DNA of 15,059 nucleotides from CAYQQR01 sp964420035. GTDB taxonomy: Bacteria > Bacteroidota > Bacteroidia > Bacteroidales > SM23-62. The stretch covers positions 1-15,059 of the forward strand of contig CAYQQR010000062.1 in the NCBI GenBank assembly GCA_964420035.1, read 5' to 3'. Numbering within the stretch: position 1 is the stretch's first letter; each line of letters begins with the position of its first letter. Position numbers and translations under genes: made by a program. Shown here piece after piece: positions 7,326 to 15,032 of the stretch. A model generated the notes under the pieces. That model made no database searches, was not told where the DNA came from, and saw only the letters and a list, made by a program, of their open reading frames with translations.

Positions 7326-9839
7326 TTAAAAAACCAGCAGCTTCCTGGTATAGGATTTGTTGTTCATGATAAGCCGAACCATATAAACATTGGTGGGTAG
7401 ATCTACAGGAACTTCATTTCTACGGGCCTTTTTTAGTGGATACAGACCTACAAGTCTTCCTGTAGTATTATATATTTCAAACTGATGCGGCAATTCTTCC
7501 GGATGGTTGTATTCAATAACGATCCTGCCTGAAGAAGCGTAAACAACCAGGCTGTCTTCAGCATTAATCAGTCCTTCCGGGGTATTTAAAACAATATTAT
7601 TTGTATTGATTGCCCTGAAACCGGTTAAGATGGCCTTATCTACCGTAACGGAAACTTCCTTGCCCGGAACAGGAGCTGAATTCAAAGAGGCAATCTCAAG
7701 CAAAGCTTCTGATGCGCTTAGATAGTTTATGTGACGTATATACAAGGGAGCCTGATTGTCGTTCAGGGTAAAGTAATGCCTTTCCAGAACGGCATGCTCA
7801 AAGTAATCATCATTCAGGGATAATTTAATATCCAGGGTGTTTGTCATACTGTTGTAAGGACCAGCAGAAAGATTTGCTGCAGGATTAAGCGATCGCCCCC
7901 CCACATTGATATCCATCCACTCCAACCGGTTTAAAACCCAGGTCCTGAAATAGTCTACCTCGTCTTCATACGTGTTGTTTGCCCAGTCATGGTTCGGCCA
8001 GATGTAGGTCCCCAGGATGGGCCATCGCTGATAATTCCTCTTTTGAGCCTCGTCAATGAGCGTGGTCAGGGAATCGATAATCCCGTTGATCTGACCGTCA
8101 CTAAAGCTTTTTTGCCTCAAATGAAGCCACCTGGTTGTGACCAGGTTCTCAAAATGCGGATCTTCCATCAGTCTTTTCCACCAGAAAATAATGCTCCATT
8201 CATAGGGCTTCACATCTTCAAACAGCCATCCACCGGTATTCAATCCCTCGGGCCAGTAATCTACATTCCCGTATCCCAGGTTGAAGTCCCAGGGGGGACC
8301 GGCAAAGATCTCCCCTCCTTTGCTGTCCTGCTTTTTATAGAAATAACTGCTGTACCGGTATTTGTCAACTTCTTTGGATATTTCGTTGATCAGCAGGAAA
8401 TCAACGAATGAACCCGTATTCAGGTATCGGTTATAACCATAGGTGGGATCATCAAATTCACCGGAGATCAATGTATTTTCAGCCTGCGTTACAGCATCTT
8501 TAAGGTATTGGCGCTGCTCCTCCACCAGGTCCCTGGGTTTCGGATCGCAATACTGGTAAATAATATCCTTTGCACCAGGATAGGATGGATTGGGGGAGGA
8601 TGACCATCCATCAATGCCCGGAGCATAATCCGGATCCAGTTTATCCACCCTGAAGATATACCCCCCGGTAAGATCATCACCGGAAGTTTCGGAAGGCTCC
8701 AGTTTGGCCATGTCCACCCGGTGATCATCCTGTTTGATCTTTTCCATCAATACATACACCCCCTGGTACTGACCGTTCAGGATCAACTCGCAATAAACGG
8801 TGCGGGAACAATATTGTCCCGTACGCCGCCCCAGTTCAAAGGTGAAAACATTCCGGAGCATAGACTTATCACTGTATGGGGCGTACAGAATCCAGTCGTT
8901 TCCCGGTGGCATTCCAAGCAGGGACACGTTCAGGTTCATTCCCATGGAATCCTGAGTTTCAAAGGCGCAGGATTTCTTGGGGAACATCTGGGCCGATTGC
9001 CCCCGGATCTCGATGTTGATCCGGCCGTTATAACCGGTGAAGGGATCACAAATCCGGTTCACCGAATCATTCCCGTTGCCGATGATACCCATATGGGCAA
9101 CACGTCTCGGTTCATCCAGAATTTGCTGACCGTCGGTATCGATGACGACAATAGGAAGATTAGAACTGAATTCCACGGGTTCCATAAACCAGTCAGGAGG
9201 TAAATGATAGATCGTGTCATCCGCGTGGATCAATCCGTGTAAAAATATAATGGAGGACAGATCGGAGGAAGACAGGCCGTCATTGATGATGTGGATCGAC
9301 AGGATGTTTTTACCCGCTTCCAAAAGGCTGGTGTCCACTTCATGACGTTCCGGCTGACCGCCCCGGTACATTTGTGCTTCCCGATCATAGGCCAAAGCAG
9401 CGTTATATGCAGGATCCGGGTCGGATACATTATCTGATCTTGCAAATTCGGTCCCGTTCAGGCAGGCAACAAAAGCATCATCATAGTCGATATCCAGTAA
9501 CAGCTTTTCAATCAGGGTATCGGAACCGACACTGAAGGAAATTCTCAGGTAAAGAGAATTCACGGGATCAATTAAAGTGGTATCGTCCCCGTCCCCGTAC
9601 CCGATACTTCCCGGTGCTTTTTCCCACCCGTCATCGGAAAACCCCAGTATGTTCCAATCTGCATCAGGTTCGCTTATGGCAGGGAGATATCTAAACGTAT
9701 CGTTTGCAACAATAATGGACTCCCAGTGATTCTGCGCAGCAACTGAGGAGGGAAATAACAGGAGAAATATGACAGCAAAGTTCCTCAAGATTTGATGAAG
9801 ATAATAAACATTCTTCCGGTCCTGTTTATGGCATATCAA
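7326..9839 (-). CDS. CotH-kinase-family secreted protein with T9SS C-terminal domain
   Basis: This exported protein of up to 837 residues has a signal peptide (hydrophobic core FAVIFLLLFPSSVAAQ at 21-36) and a galactose-binding-like N-terminal domain (about 40-210, with FSDDGWEKAPGSIGYGDGD). A CotH domain follows (about 228-640). CotH hallmarks are RGQSAQMFPKKS (279-290), LLGMPPGNDWILYAPYSDKS with MLRN (307-330), NGQYQGVYVLMEKIK (355-369), GGYIFRVDK (392-400) and GPPWDFNLGYGN (514-525). CotH proteins are atypical protein kinases in spore coats, and the role in Bacteroidota is unknown. The last 75 residues form a T9SS sorting domain (GRLVGLY...YMVRLIMNNKSYTRKLLVF). The start is a problem. The reading frame opens with TTG at 9839 directly after an in-frame TGA, and there is no in-frame ATG before the signal peptide. 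A TTG at 9788 (giving MRNFAVIFL) would make a better signal peptide. A promoter upstream is not evident. Confidence 0.88.
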   Translation of the reverse strand: MICHKQDRKNVYYLHQILRNFAVIFLLLFPSSVAAQNHWESIIVANDTFRYLPAISEPDADWNILGFSDDGWEKAPGSIGYGDGDDTTLIDPVNSLYLRISFSVGSDTLIEKLLLDIDYDDAFVACLNGTEFARSDNVSDPDPAYNAALAYDREAQMYRGGQPERHEVDTSLLEAGKNILSIHIINDGLSSSDLSSIIFLHGLIHADDTIYHLPPDWFMEPVEFSSNLPIVVIDTDGQQILDEPRRVAHMGIIGNGNDSVNRICDPFTGYNGRINIEIRGQSAQMFPKKSCAFETQDSMGMNLNVSLLGMPPGNDWILYAPYSDKSMLRNVFTFELGRRTGQYCSRTVYCELILNGQYQGVYVLMEKIKQDDHRVDMAKLEPSETSGDDLTGGYIFRVDKLDPDYAPGIDGWSSSPNPSYPGAKDIIYQYCDPKPRDLVEEQRQYLKDAVTQAENTLISGEFDDPTYGYNRYLNTGSFVDFLLINEISKEVDKYRYSSYFYKKQDSKGGEIFAGPPWDFNLGYGNVDYWPEGLNTGGWLFEDVKPYEWSIIFWWKRLMEDPHFENLVTTRWLHLRQKSFSDGQINGIIDSLTTLIDEAQKRNYQRWPILGTYIWPNHDWANNTYEDEVDYFRTWVLNRLEWMDINVGGRSLNPAANLSAGPYNSMTNTLDIKLSLNDDYFEHAVLERHYFTLNDNQAPLYIRHINYLSASEALLEIASLNSAPVPGKEVSVTVDKAILTGFRAINTNNIVLNTPEGLINAEDSLVVYASSGRIVIEYNHPEELPHQFEIYNTTGRLVGLYPLKKARRNEVPVDLPTNVYMVRLIMNNKSYTRKLLVF

Positions 9840-9873
9840 TCATACCTCTTTTCTGAGCATGCTTTCAGGCACT

Positions 9874-9904
9874 AAAAAAAGGACATTGATCACAATGTCC
9901 TTTT
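9874..9904 (-). terminator. Rho-independent terminator after the DUF4382 lipoprotein gene
   Basis: The stem AAAAGGACATTG/CAATGTCCTTTT (9877-9888 and 9893-9904) has a 4-nt loop and no mismatch. On the minus strand its GC-containing core is followed by seven T (9880-9874), the classic form. It ends transcription of the DUF4382 gene just 34 bp before the CotH frame opens. A- and T-rich arms on both sides would also allow weak action on plus-strand transcripts. Confidence 0.9.
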
Positions 9905-9923
9905 ATCTTAAGCTTACGCGATA

Positions 9924-10760
9924 TCAAGGCAATGGGGTCAATACGAAATCCTGGGTCGTCTGGTTCCCGGCAACAATTTCCAGGTCCTCGACCATAACGG
10001 TATCATAGTTTTCCTTGCTTGCATAAACTGAATAAAATCCTTCAGGAATACCCAGGATCGAATAAAATCCTGTTGAATCTGTAAAGGCCGTTGCAATAAC
10101 ACTATCCTTCTCGATCCAGACCGACGCGCTCTTCAGGGCCATCATGGCCGTGTCTGAAACGGTTCCGGCAAGCACTCCTGCAGTGGTATTATTCACGGCA
10201 CGGATTACGGGCTTAAAATTGAATCCGTTGATCCCGGCAGGTGTATTCATGTTCCCTTTCAGCACGAAGGATTTTTCCAGGCTGAAATCAAGCAGCAGTT
10301 CCGTCACCAGACCTCCTTCGATCCTGAAAGGCGGATCAATGAATATTTTGATACCGGTCTGTTGCCCGCTGGGAACCTTCACATGGTAGGTATCGCCTTC
10401 TTTAATTTTAAGGCTGGCCTTATCTACATAAAGCCGGACCAGGTCGTAGGTCCCGACCGGCAGTTCATGATCCACGAGTTCTGCAGTGACCCCATTCCTG
10501 AGTTCCAGCAGGTTGAATTCAATACTGTCTTCCATAAGGGTAAGAAATGGATATCCCGCGGTATCTTCCTGGTTTCTGACCTCTACCTTGGTGATGGTCA
10601 CAACGGCGCTTTCAATGGTATCGATAGGAAAGGGGGCGTCGGTAACCTTGATGATGAGTTTACCCGTTGTGTCACCTGTAATTTCATCTTTCTGGCACCC
10701 CATAGTTGCGATCATCAGAAAACCGGCAAACAATGCTAAAACAATATTCAGTCTTTTCAT
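9924..10760 (-). CDS. DUF4382 lipoprotein with carboxypeptidase-regulatory-like domain
   Basis: The 278-residue precursor has a lipoprotein signal peptide with lipobox ATMGC (Cys22) followed by a QKDE spacer. Residues about 31-190 fit DUF4382 (GKLIIKVTDAPFPIDTIESA, EFNLLELRNGVTAELVDHEL with PVGTYDLVRLYVD, and FKPVIRAV), a beta-sandwich family of Bacteroidota and related surface lipoproteins. Residues about 192-275 form a carboxypeptidase-regulatory-like (transthyretin-type) domain (AGTVSDTAMMALKSASVWIE with FYSILGIPEGFYSVYASKENY). No enzymatic motif is seen, so a ligand-binding or scaffold role in the envelope is only an inference. The start ATG fits the signal peptide. The gene has its own strong terminator and is preceded by the remains of a Gfo/Idh gene on the same strand. 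Confidence 0.87.
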   Translation of the reverse strand: MKRLNIVLALFAGFLMIATMGCQKDEITGDTTGKLIIKVTDAPFPIDTIESAVVTITKVEVRNQEDTAGYPFLTLMEDSIEFNLLELRNGVTAELVDHELPVGTYDLVRLYVDKASLKIKEGDTYHVKVPSGQQTGIKIFIDPPFRIEGGLVTELLLDFSLEKSFVLKGNMNTPAGINGFNFKPVIRAVNNTTAGVLAGTVSDTAMMALKSASVWIEKDSVIATAFTDSTGFYSILGIPEGFYSVYASKENYDTVMVEDLEIVAGNQTTQDFVLTPLP

Positions 10761-10828
10761 AATCTTCGCGTTTTATAGGTTTCTACTCTTTAGAACTGAA
10801 TTTTTACAAAAAGGTTGCATAAACCAGC

Positions 10829-11343
10829 TTATAATTCCCATCCTTCCCTGTAATTCCGGTACAGGTATTGACTGGCACCGGGATCAATCGATGTCCGTTT
10901 CTTTTCCGAGCTGCTCCCGGTAATCGGTATAGGACCGGCAGCCTTTGTATTTACCGGATTCCGAATGTTTGGCGTAGTACTTATCCACCAGCTCTTTACC
11001 GAGGTCCCTGCCGCCGGGGATCCCCTCGTACCGGTTTCCCCAATCCGGATCGTCCAGGGCTTTTCTCACGGTATCCCGGATGGCATAAGGCGACCAGTCT
11101 ACATAGTCGGTTGAAAACTTGTTGGGATCGCTTACTGAAGTAATTTGAAGTTCAGGATAGGTAAGCAGCCGGGCCATCTCGCGGATGCCCTGGGTTCCGC
11201 AACCGATATAGGCCAGGTTCAGCTTATCGCTGGGAGCAATGTATCCTGCACCGCCCAGCACATGCCTGGGGATCACGGTAAAAGCGGTTGCAGCAGAAGC
11301 CGTTCCGATAAATTCACGGCGGGTAAAATCATGCTTGTTTCAT
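10829..11343 (-). pseudogene. Gfo/Idh/MocA family oxidoreductase relic (Tat-exported type), internally deleted
   Basis: The open part (about 11339-10884) encodes a Tat signal (DFTRREFIGTASAATAFTVI) and the N-terminal Rossmann domain of a Gfo/Idh/MocA oxidoreductase: KLNLAYIGCGTQGIREMARL, then ITSVSDPN and YTDYREQLGKETDID. It stops at TGA 10886-10884, just where family members continue into the DxV-TP-H strand and the catalytic domain. In the next frame, 10888-10829 encodes IDPGASQYLYRNYREGWEL and a stop, which looks like the C-terminal tail of such proteins. That indicates an internal deletion of roughly two thirds of the gene. The natural ATG (11343-11341, ATGAAACAA) is one base out of frame with the Tat signal, and the in-frame alternative would be a GTG at 11276 inside the signal. 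The full-length family is about 400-450 residues. It is not a functional enzyme unless the sequence contains errors. Confidence 0.78.
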
Positions 11344-11457
11344 TATGCGGTGGGTTTTAGTTAGTTAGTCATTGATTGTGCGATACGGTACAAGTATAAA
11401 AATAGTTTATCTCGAGGTAAAATCCCGATAATTCAAATATTTATAGATTTATCCCCG

Positions 11458-11465
11458 TATATTTG
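11458..11465 (+). promoter_or_regulatory. -7 box for the aldo/keto reductase gene
   Basis: TATATTTG matches TAnnTTTG exactly and lies 24 nt before the ATG at 11490. It covers the TTG at 11463 that could otherwise be taken as an upstream start, so it helps decide the start. No TTG is seen about 20 bp further upstream. The divergent gap 11344-11457 is AT-rich and otherwise shows only GTTAGTTAGT-type short repeats near the pseudogene. Confidence 0.5.
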
Positions 11466-11489
11466 TTCTTATCACTAAAACAATACATC

Positions 11490-12530
11490 ATGAAGGCTAA
11501 TCCGGATGATTCCAGAAGAAAATTCCTGAAGAAATTAATCGCCGGCACATCCCTGATCAGTCTGGCTCCCTATTTGCCCAACATTGCAAAAGCATCAGTA
11601 CCGGGAATAAAACCCCTCCTGCCCCGGCGGAAGCTCGGGAAGACCGGTGAGATGGTATCCCTTTACAGCCTGGGGGCGCAGGCCACCTGTGAGCAGGTGA
11701 ACATGCGGGAAGAGGCCATGGCCATCATCAACCGCAGCATCGACCTCGGGATCAACTATATCGACACTTCTGCCTGGTACGGTATGGATGGAACGATATC
11801 CAGGCCGGATCACCTGCGAGGTACGAGCGAAAGGCACCTGGGTGAGGTGATGAAAACCCGGCGAGGGGAGGTCTTCCTGGCCACCAAGACCCACGACCGG
11901 TCGTACGACGGGGCCATGCGGCACCTGGAAAACTCTTTGAAAAACCTGAAGACCGATACCATCGACCTCTGGCAGATCCATAATGTCAAGTCCCATGAGC
12001 AGGAGGACCTGGACCGGATCTTTGCCGACGACGGCTGCCTGAAGGCCCTCATCAAGGCTCAGGAGGAAGGCACCGTCAGGTTCCTGGGATACACGGGACA
12101 CACCCACCCGGCCTCCATGAAAGAGATGGCTGAACGATACCCCTTCGATACGGTACTGGTAGCCCTGAATGCAGCCGACAAGCACTACAAATCTTTCATT
12201 GATAACTTCTTGCCCGCGGCTATGGAAAAAGAAATGGGGATCATCGGGATGAAGATCCCCGCGCGGGACCGCATCTTCCACAAGGGGGGCATCCTCAGCA
12301 TGAAGGAAGCGATGAGCTATGTGCTCACCCTGCCGGTAAGCACTATCATTATTGGCATAGACAAAATTCCTGAACTGGAGGAGAATATCAATATCGCCAA
12401 AGAATTCGAACCGCTTACCGAAGATGAAATGCTCGCTTTGGAAGAGAAGGTAAGACCGCATCATGAATATCTGCAGTTCTTTAAAGGGGCCAGCGACTGG
12501 CCCGAGGTGTGGAGCGGGAATGATGTTTAA
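11490..12530 (+). CDS. Tat-exported aldo/keto reductase
   Basis: This 346-residue protein carries a twin-arginine signal (SRRKFLKKLIAG at 8-19, hydrophobic core to about 35) followed by a TIM-barrel aldo/keto reductase. The catalytic tetrad is visible: Asp92 in INYIDTSAWYG, Tyr97, Lys133 in LATKTHD and His164 in QIHNV. The N-terminal RRKLGKTGEMVSLYSLG and the late segment STIIIGIDKIPELEENI are family signatures, and the length is usual for Bacteroidota Tat-type members. Tat export implies folding with its NADP(H) cofactor before crossing the inner membrane. Its substrate, perhaps a sugar derivative, is not shown by the sequence. The gene is divergent from the Gfo/Idh relic. The two may once have worked on the same sugar or polyol pathway, which is an inference from their shared Tat export and position. 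The start at 11490 is favoured over the TTG at 11463 by the -7 box and the clean Tat signal. Confidence 0.92.
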   Translation: MKANPDDSRRKFLKKLIAGTSLISLAPYLPNIAKASVPGIKPLLPRRKLGKTGEMVSLYSLGAQATCEQVNMREEAMAIINRSIDLGINYIDTSAWYGMDGTISRPDHLRGTSERHLGEVMKTRRGEVFLATKTHDRSYDGAMRHLENSLKNLKTDTIDLWQIHNVKSHEQEDLDRIFADDGCLKALIKAQEEGTVRFLGYTGHTHPASMKEMAERYPFDTVLVALNAADKHYKSFIDNFLPAAMEKEMGIIGMKIPARDRIFHKGGILSMKEAMSYVLTLPVSTIIIGIDKIPELEENINIAKEFEPLTEDEMLALEEKVRPHHEYLQFFKGASDWPEVWSGNDV

Positions 12531-12563
12531 ATAAAAAAACCACGTTCATCCACCGAATCCAGA

Positions 12564-13178
12564 TTATTTGCCTTTCAGCTTCCTGAGCTCATTATGGTAC
12601 TGAACGGCTGCTTTTTCGTACCGTTCCATGGCCTTTTTACGGTATGCTTCGAATTCATCCCTGGTTTCTTCCAGATCGTTCTTGTATTTCTTTGATAGTG
12701 AAAGGAAGCGTTTGTTGGAGAGGAACAGAACCCCCAACAGGAATGCCAGGCCGGCAACCACCGTCCACATAATACTGTTGTAGAGGGCTTTATGTACGGG
12801 AATACTCAAAAAGTTCATCCTGTTTTTATTCCTGATGGCCTGATCCAGGCTGTCCTTTGTGCTCTGCAGCACCAGCTGCAATGAGTCGATAAATGAACCC
12901 TGTTCCTGCAGTTGATCTTCAAGCTGAAGTATTTTGTTTTTCTTAGCTGTAAGGGAATCCATACTATTGGATTTAATCCTTTGGAACATATCTTCACGGA
13001 TGGCCCTGTAATTGTTATAAATCCTTGTCCTTTCCTCCAGGTATTCGAATTGTTCCTGCAATTTCCCTTCATCAAGAACTTCCGGCATACTTTGCTGAGC
13101 ATAAACCCGGTTGGTGGCAAAGATTGAAAAACACCCTATAATAAAGACTGCTGTTAAATTTGCTTTCAACTGGTTCAT
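12564..13178 (-). CDS. Predicted membrane-anchored coiled-coil protein, unknown function
   Basis: The 204-residue protein has a signal peptide (1-27, ending VYA), a long charged helical and probably coiled-coil region (about 36-120, LQEQFEYLEERTRIYNNY through SLQLVLQSTKDSLDQAIRNK), a single membrane span (about 136-154, SIMWTVVAGLAFLLGVLFL) and a second charged helix (about 158-203) that should lie in the cytoplasm. The layout is periplasmic coil, membrane, cytoplasmic coil. Proteins of this shape are common in Bacteroidota without a known role. No enzyme motif is present, and the Lys-rich end is the only other feature. The gene converges on the aldo/keto reductase (33-bp gap, no hairpin seen) and is divergent from the fic gene. 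No clear TAnnTTTG box is found before its ATG. Confidence 0.75.
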   Translation of the reverse strand: MNQLKANLTAVFIIGCFSIFATNRVYAQQSMPEVLDEGKLQEQFEYLEERTRIYNNYRAIREDMFQRIKSNSMDSLTAKKNKILQLEDQLQEQGSFIDSLQLVLQSTKDSLDQAIRNKNRMNFLSIPVHKALYNSIMWTVVAGLAFLLGVLFLSNKRFLSLSKKYKNDLEETRDEFEAYRKKAMERYEKAAVQYHNELRKLKGK

Positions 13179-13295
13179 AGGTTTTGATTTTCTCAGTGAC
13201 TTACTCCGGTATAAAGGAATTAACGATTTCTATACCTTAAAATTGTAGTATCTGACGAAGATATATTATTATGCCCGAAATTGTTGGCCATTAGA

Positions 13296-13322
13296 GATTT
13301 CGGATTTCGGATTTCGGATTTC
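13296..13322. repeat. Short 7-bp tandem repeat (GATTTCG)
   Basis: Three full copies of GATTTCG (13296-13316) and a fourth partial copy, GATTTC, lie in the AT-rich gap between the coiled-coil gene and fic, 9 bp upstream of the TATATTTG box. The unit is short, so it may be simple slippage DNA. Its place just upstream of a promoter makes it a possible spacer that varies between strains. Confidence 0.8.
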
Positions 13323-13331
13323 TATTTTTTC

Positions 13332-13339
13332 TATATTTG
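13332..13339 (+). promoter_or_regulatory. -7 box in the fic leader
   Basis: TATATTTG matches TAnnTTTG exactly. Transcription would begin around 13346, inside the first of the three 24-bp direct repeats, and give a leader of about 125 nt before the GTG at 13472. A -33 TTG is not visible at the usual distance. Confidence 0.45.
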
Positions 13340-13340
13340 T

Positions 13341-13412
13341 AAAATAAACTAAATTTTGCACAACATTATAAACTAAATATAGTATAACAAAATAAACTTG
13401 TAAGCATAGAAC
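13341..13412. repeat. Three 24-bp direct repeats, candidate operator of the fic gene
   Basis: Three contiguous 24-bp units (13341-13364, 13365-13388, 13389-13412) share a core ATAAACT beginning at 13344, 13368 and 13392, extended to ATAAACTAAAT in the first two, and each unit ends in AAC. Units 1 and 2 agree at 18 of 24 positions and all three at 12 of 24. The array starts directly after the -7 box and would overlap the transcript start, which is where a repressor would bind. The N-terminal winged-helix-like part of the encoded Fic protein is a natural candidate binder. The region is AT-rich, so part of the match may be due to composition. Confidence 0.6.
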
Positions 13413-13471
13413 TAAACCCAACGGATTGAATGCATTGGATAAACCCGTTTCTATAATAAATTTTTAATAGC

Positions 13472-15025
13472 GTGGCGACACCATCAGAAAAACTTGCTCA
13501 ATCTTTAGAGGAACTACGAAGACACCAAAATAAAAATGGTTTCGCTGTACTTCATTCTTCTTTTATTTCCCGGACACATCGTGAGCGGTTACTCTCAAAC
13601 GGATTTATCAAACCTGTCATCAAGGGATGGTATATATCATCACGGCCGGACGAGAAAACCAGTGATACGACCTCCTGGTATATCTCCTTCTGGTATTTTG
13701 TCTCTGTTTATCTCGAATACCGCTTTGGTGATGACTGGTGTTTATCGCCCGAGCAATCTCTTTTATTGCACAGCGAAAACCGTACCGTACCAAAACAGCT
13801 CCCCGTTCGCTCTCCTAAGGCACAAAACAATGTGACCAATTTATTATACGAGACATCCCTTTTGGATATCAAATTGGAAATCCCCCGACAAAATGAAAGA
13901 GCAAAGAAAGAAGGGCTTTACCTTTATAGCTTACAATCGGCTCTGACAGCCTGCTCACCTGAATTCTTCAAGCATTATCCTACAGATGCCCGTACCTGTC
14001 TGGCAATGGTAAAAGATTCTTCCGGTATTCTGACACTTTTGCTGGAAGGCGGAAACAGCGTAAAGGCTTCCCGTCTGGCAGGAGCTTTCCGGAATACAGG
14101 CAGTGATAAAATTGCAGATGACATATTAAGCACCATGAAAAAAGCAGGCTATGATGCGCGGGAAGAAGACCCGTTTCAAGAAAAGCTTTCCGTACCGGAA
14201 GAAGTTCTCAAAGAATCCCCCTGGGTGACCCGTCTCCGTCTAATGTGGCACCAAATGAGACAAACGGTCATTGAAAATTTTCCTGCTGACAAAAGTCTGC
14301 CATGTGATAAAGAAGCTTATTTGAAACAGGTTGATGAAAAATATACGGAGGATGCCTATAATTCATTATCAATAGAAGGTTATCAAGTAAGCCCTGAACT
14401 TATTGAAAAAGTAAAAAGCGGTTTATGGAATCCGGACCTTAACGAACAAGACAATGTTCAACGGAATGCTATGGCAGCACGTGGTTACTGGCAAGCTTTT
14501 CAGAAGGTGAAAGAAGCTGTATCCAAAGTAATCGAAGGACAAAACGCCGGGAATGTAGCCTATAAAGAACATAACGATTGGTATCAAGAGCTATTTGCTC
14601 CCGGTGTTTCGGCCGGCATTATAAAGCCCGCGGATTTAGCCGGTTATCGTAACCATCAGGTCTATATTAAGGGCTCAAAGCATATACCTCCCAACAAGAA
14701 AGCTGTTCGTGATGCCATGCCAGTGCTGTTTGACCTTTTAAAAGAAGAAAAAAATGCAGCTGTCCGCATCGTGCTTGGACATTTCATATTTGTATATATC
14801 CACCCTTATATGGACGGTAACGGACGGATGTGTCGCTTTCTGATGAATCTTATGATGGCATCCGGCGGGCATCCATGGACAATCATACCTGTTGATAAGA
14901 GAGGTGAATATATGTCTGCATTGGAAGAAGCCAGTGTAAATAAAAATATTCAACCTTTTGCTGCTTTTTTGGTTGGTATGGTTATTAAAAATTCATACAA
15001 AAATACTAGTGTCATGTCAAGATGA
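13472..15025 (+). CDS. Fic-domain AMP-transferase with N-terminal AbiEi-like domain
   Basis: This 517-residue cytoplasmic protein has the exact Fic signature HPYMDGNGR (444-452). Its catalytic His444 supports transfer of AMP or a related group from a nucleotide onto a target protein. Upstream, SLSIEG (298-303) fits the class II auto-inhibitory motif (S/T)xxxE(G/N), with Glu302 as the residue that would block ATP, so the enzyme is probably held inactive by its own helix. Residues about 24-59 (VLHSSFISRTHRERLLSNGF, IKPVIKGWYISSRP) resemble the winged-helix start of AbiEi-type antitoxins, and 60-190 may be the rest of that fold (CLSPEQSLLLHSE). This is a judgement by eye. The start is GTG. A TAA lies in frame just upstream and no ATG is near. 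The leader is AT-rich with three direct repeats, and base use looks more AT-rich than in the neighbours, which suggests acquisition by transfer. No separate antitoxin gene is seen within the window. Confidence 0.88.
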   Translation: MATPSEKLAQSLEELRRHQNKNGFAVLHSSFISRTHRERLLSNGFIKPVIKGWYISSRPDEKTSDTTSWYISFWYFVSVYLEYRFGDDWCLSPEQSLLLHSENRTVPKQLPVRSPKAQNNVTNLLYETSLLDIKLEIPRQNERAKKEGLYLYSLQSALTACSPEFFKHYPTDARTCLAMVKDSSGILTLLLEGGNSVKASRLAGAFRNTGSDKIADDILSTMKKAGYDAREEDPFQEKLSVPEEVLKESPWVTRLRLMWHQMRQTVIENFPADKSLPCDKEAYLKQVDEKYTEDAYNSLSIEGYQVSPELIEKVKSGLWNPDLNEQDNVQRNAMAARGYWQAFQKVKEAVSKVIEGQNAGNVAYKEHNDWYQELFAPGVSAGIIKPADLAGYRNHQVYIKGSKHIPPNKKAVRDAMPVLFDLLKEEKNAAVRIVLGHFIFVYIHPYMDGNGRMCRFLMNLMMASGGHPWTIIPVDKRGEYMSALEEASVNKNIQPFAAFLVGMVIKNSYKNTSVMSR

Positions 15026-15032
15026 TATTGTC

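Noticed and set aside
11595..12464. Long open frame (289 codons) on the minus strand opposite the aldo/keto reductase
   Set aside because: It lies wholly opposite a gene with a complete catalytic tetrad, shows no family motif, and is rich in V, G, H and P as expected for an antisense frame of a GC-rich gene.
13365..13412. Replication-type iterons
   Set aside because: No replication initiator gene is present, and the position behind a -7 box fits an operator better.
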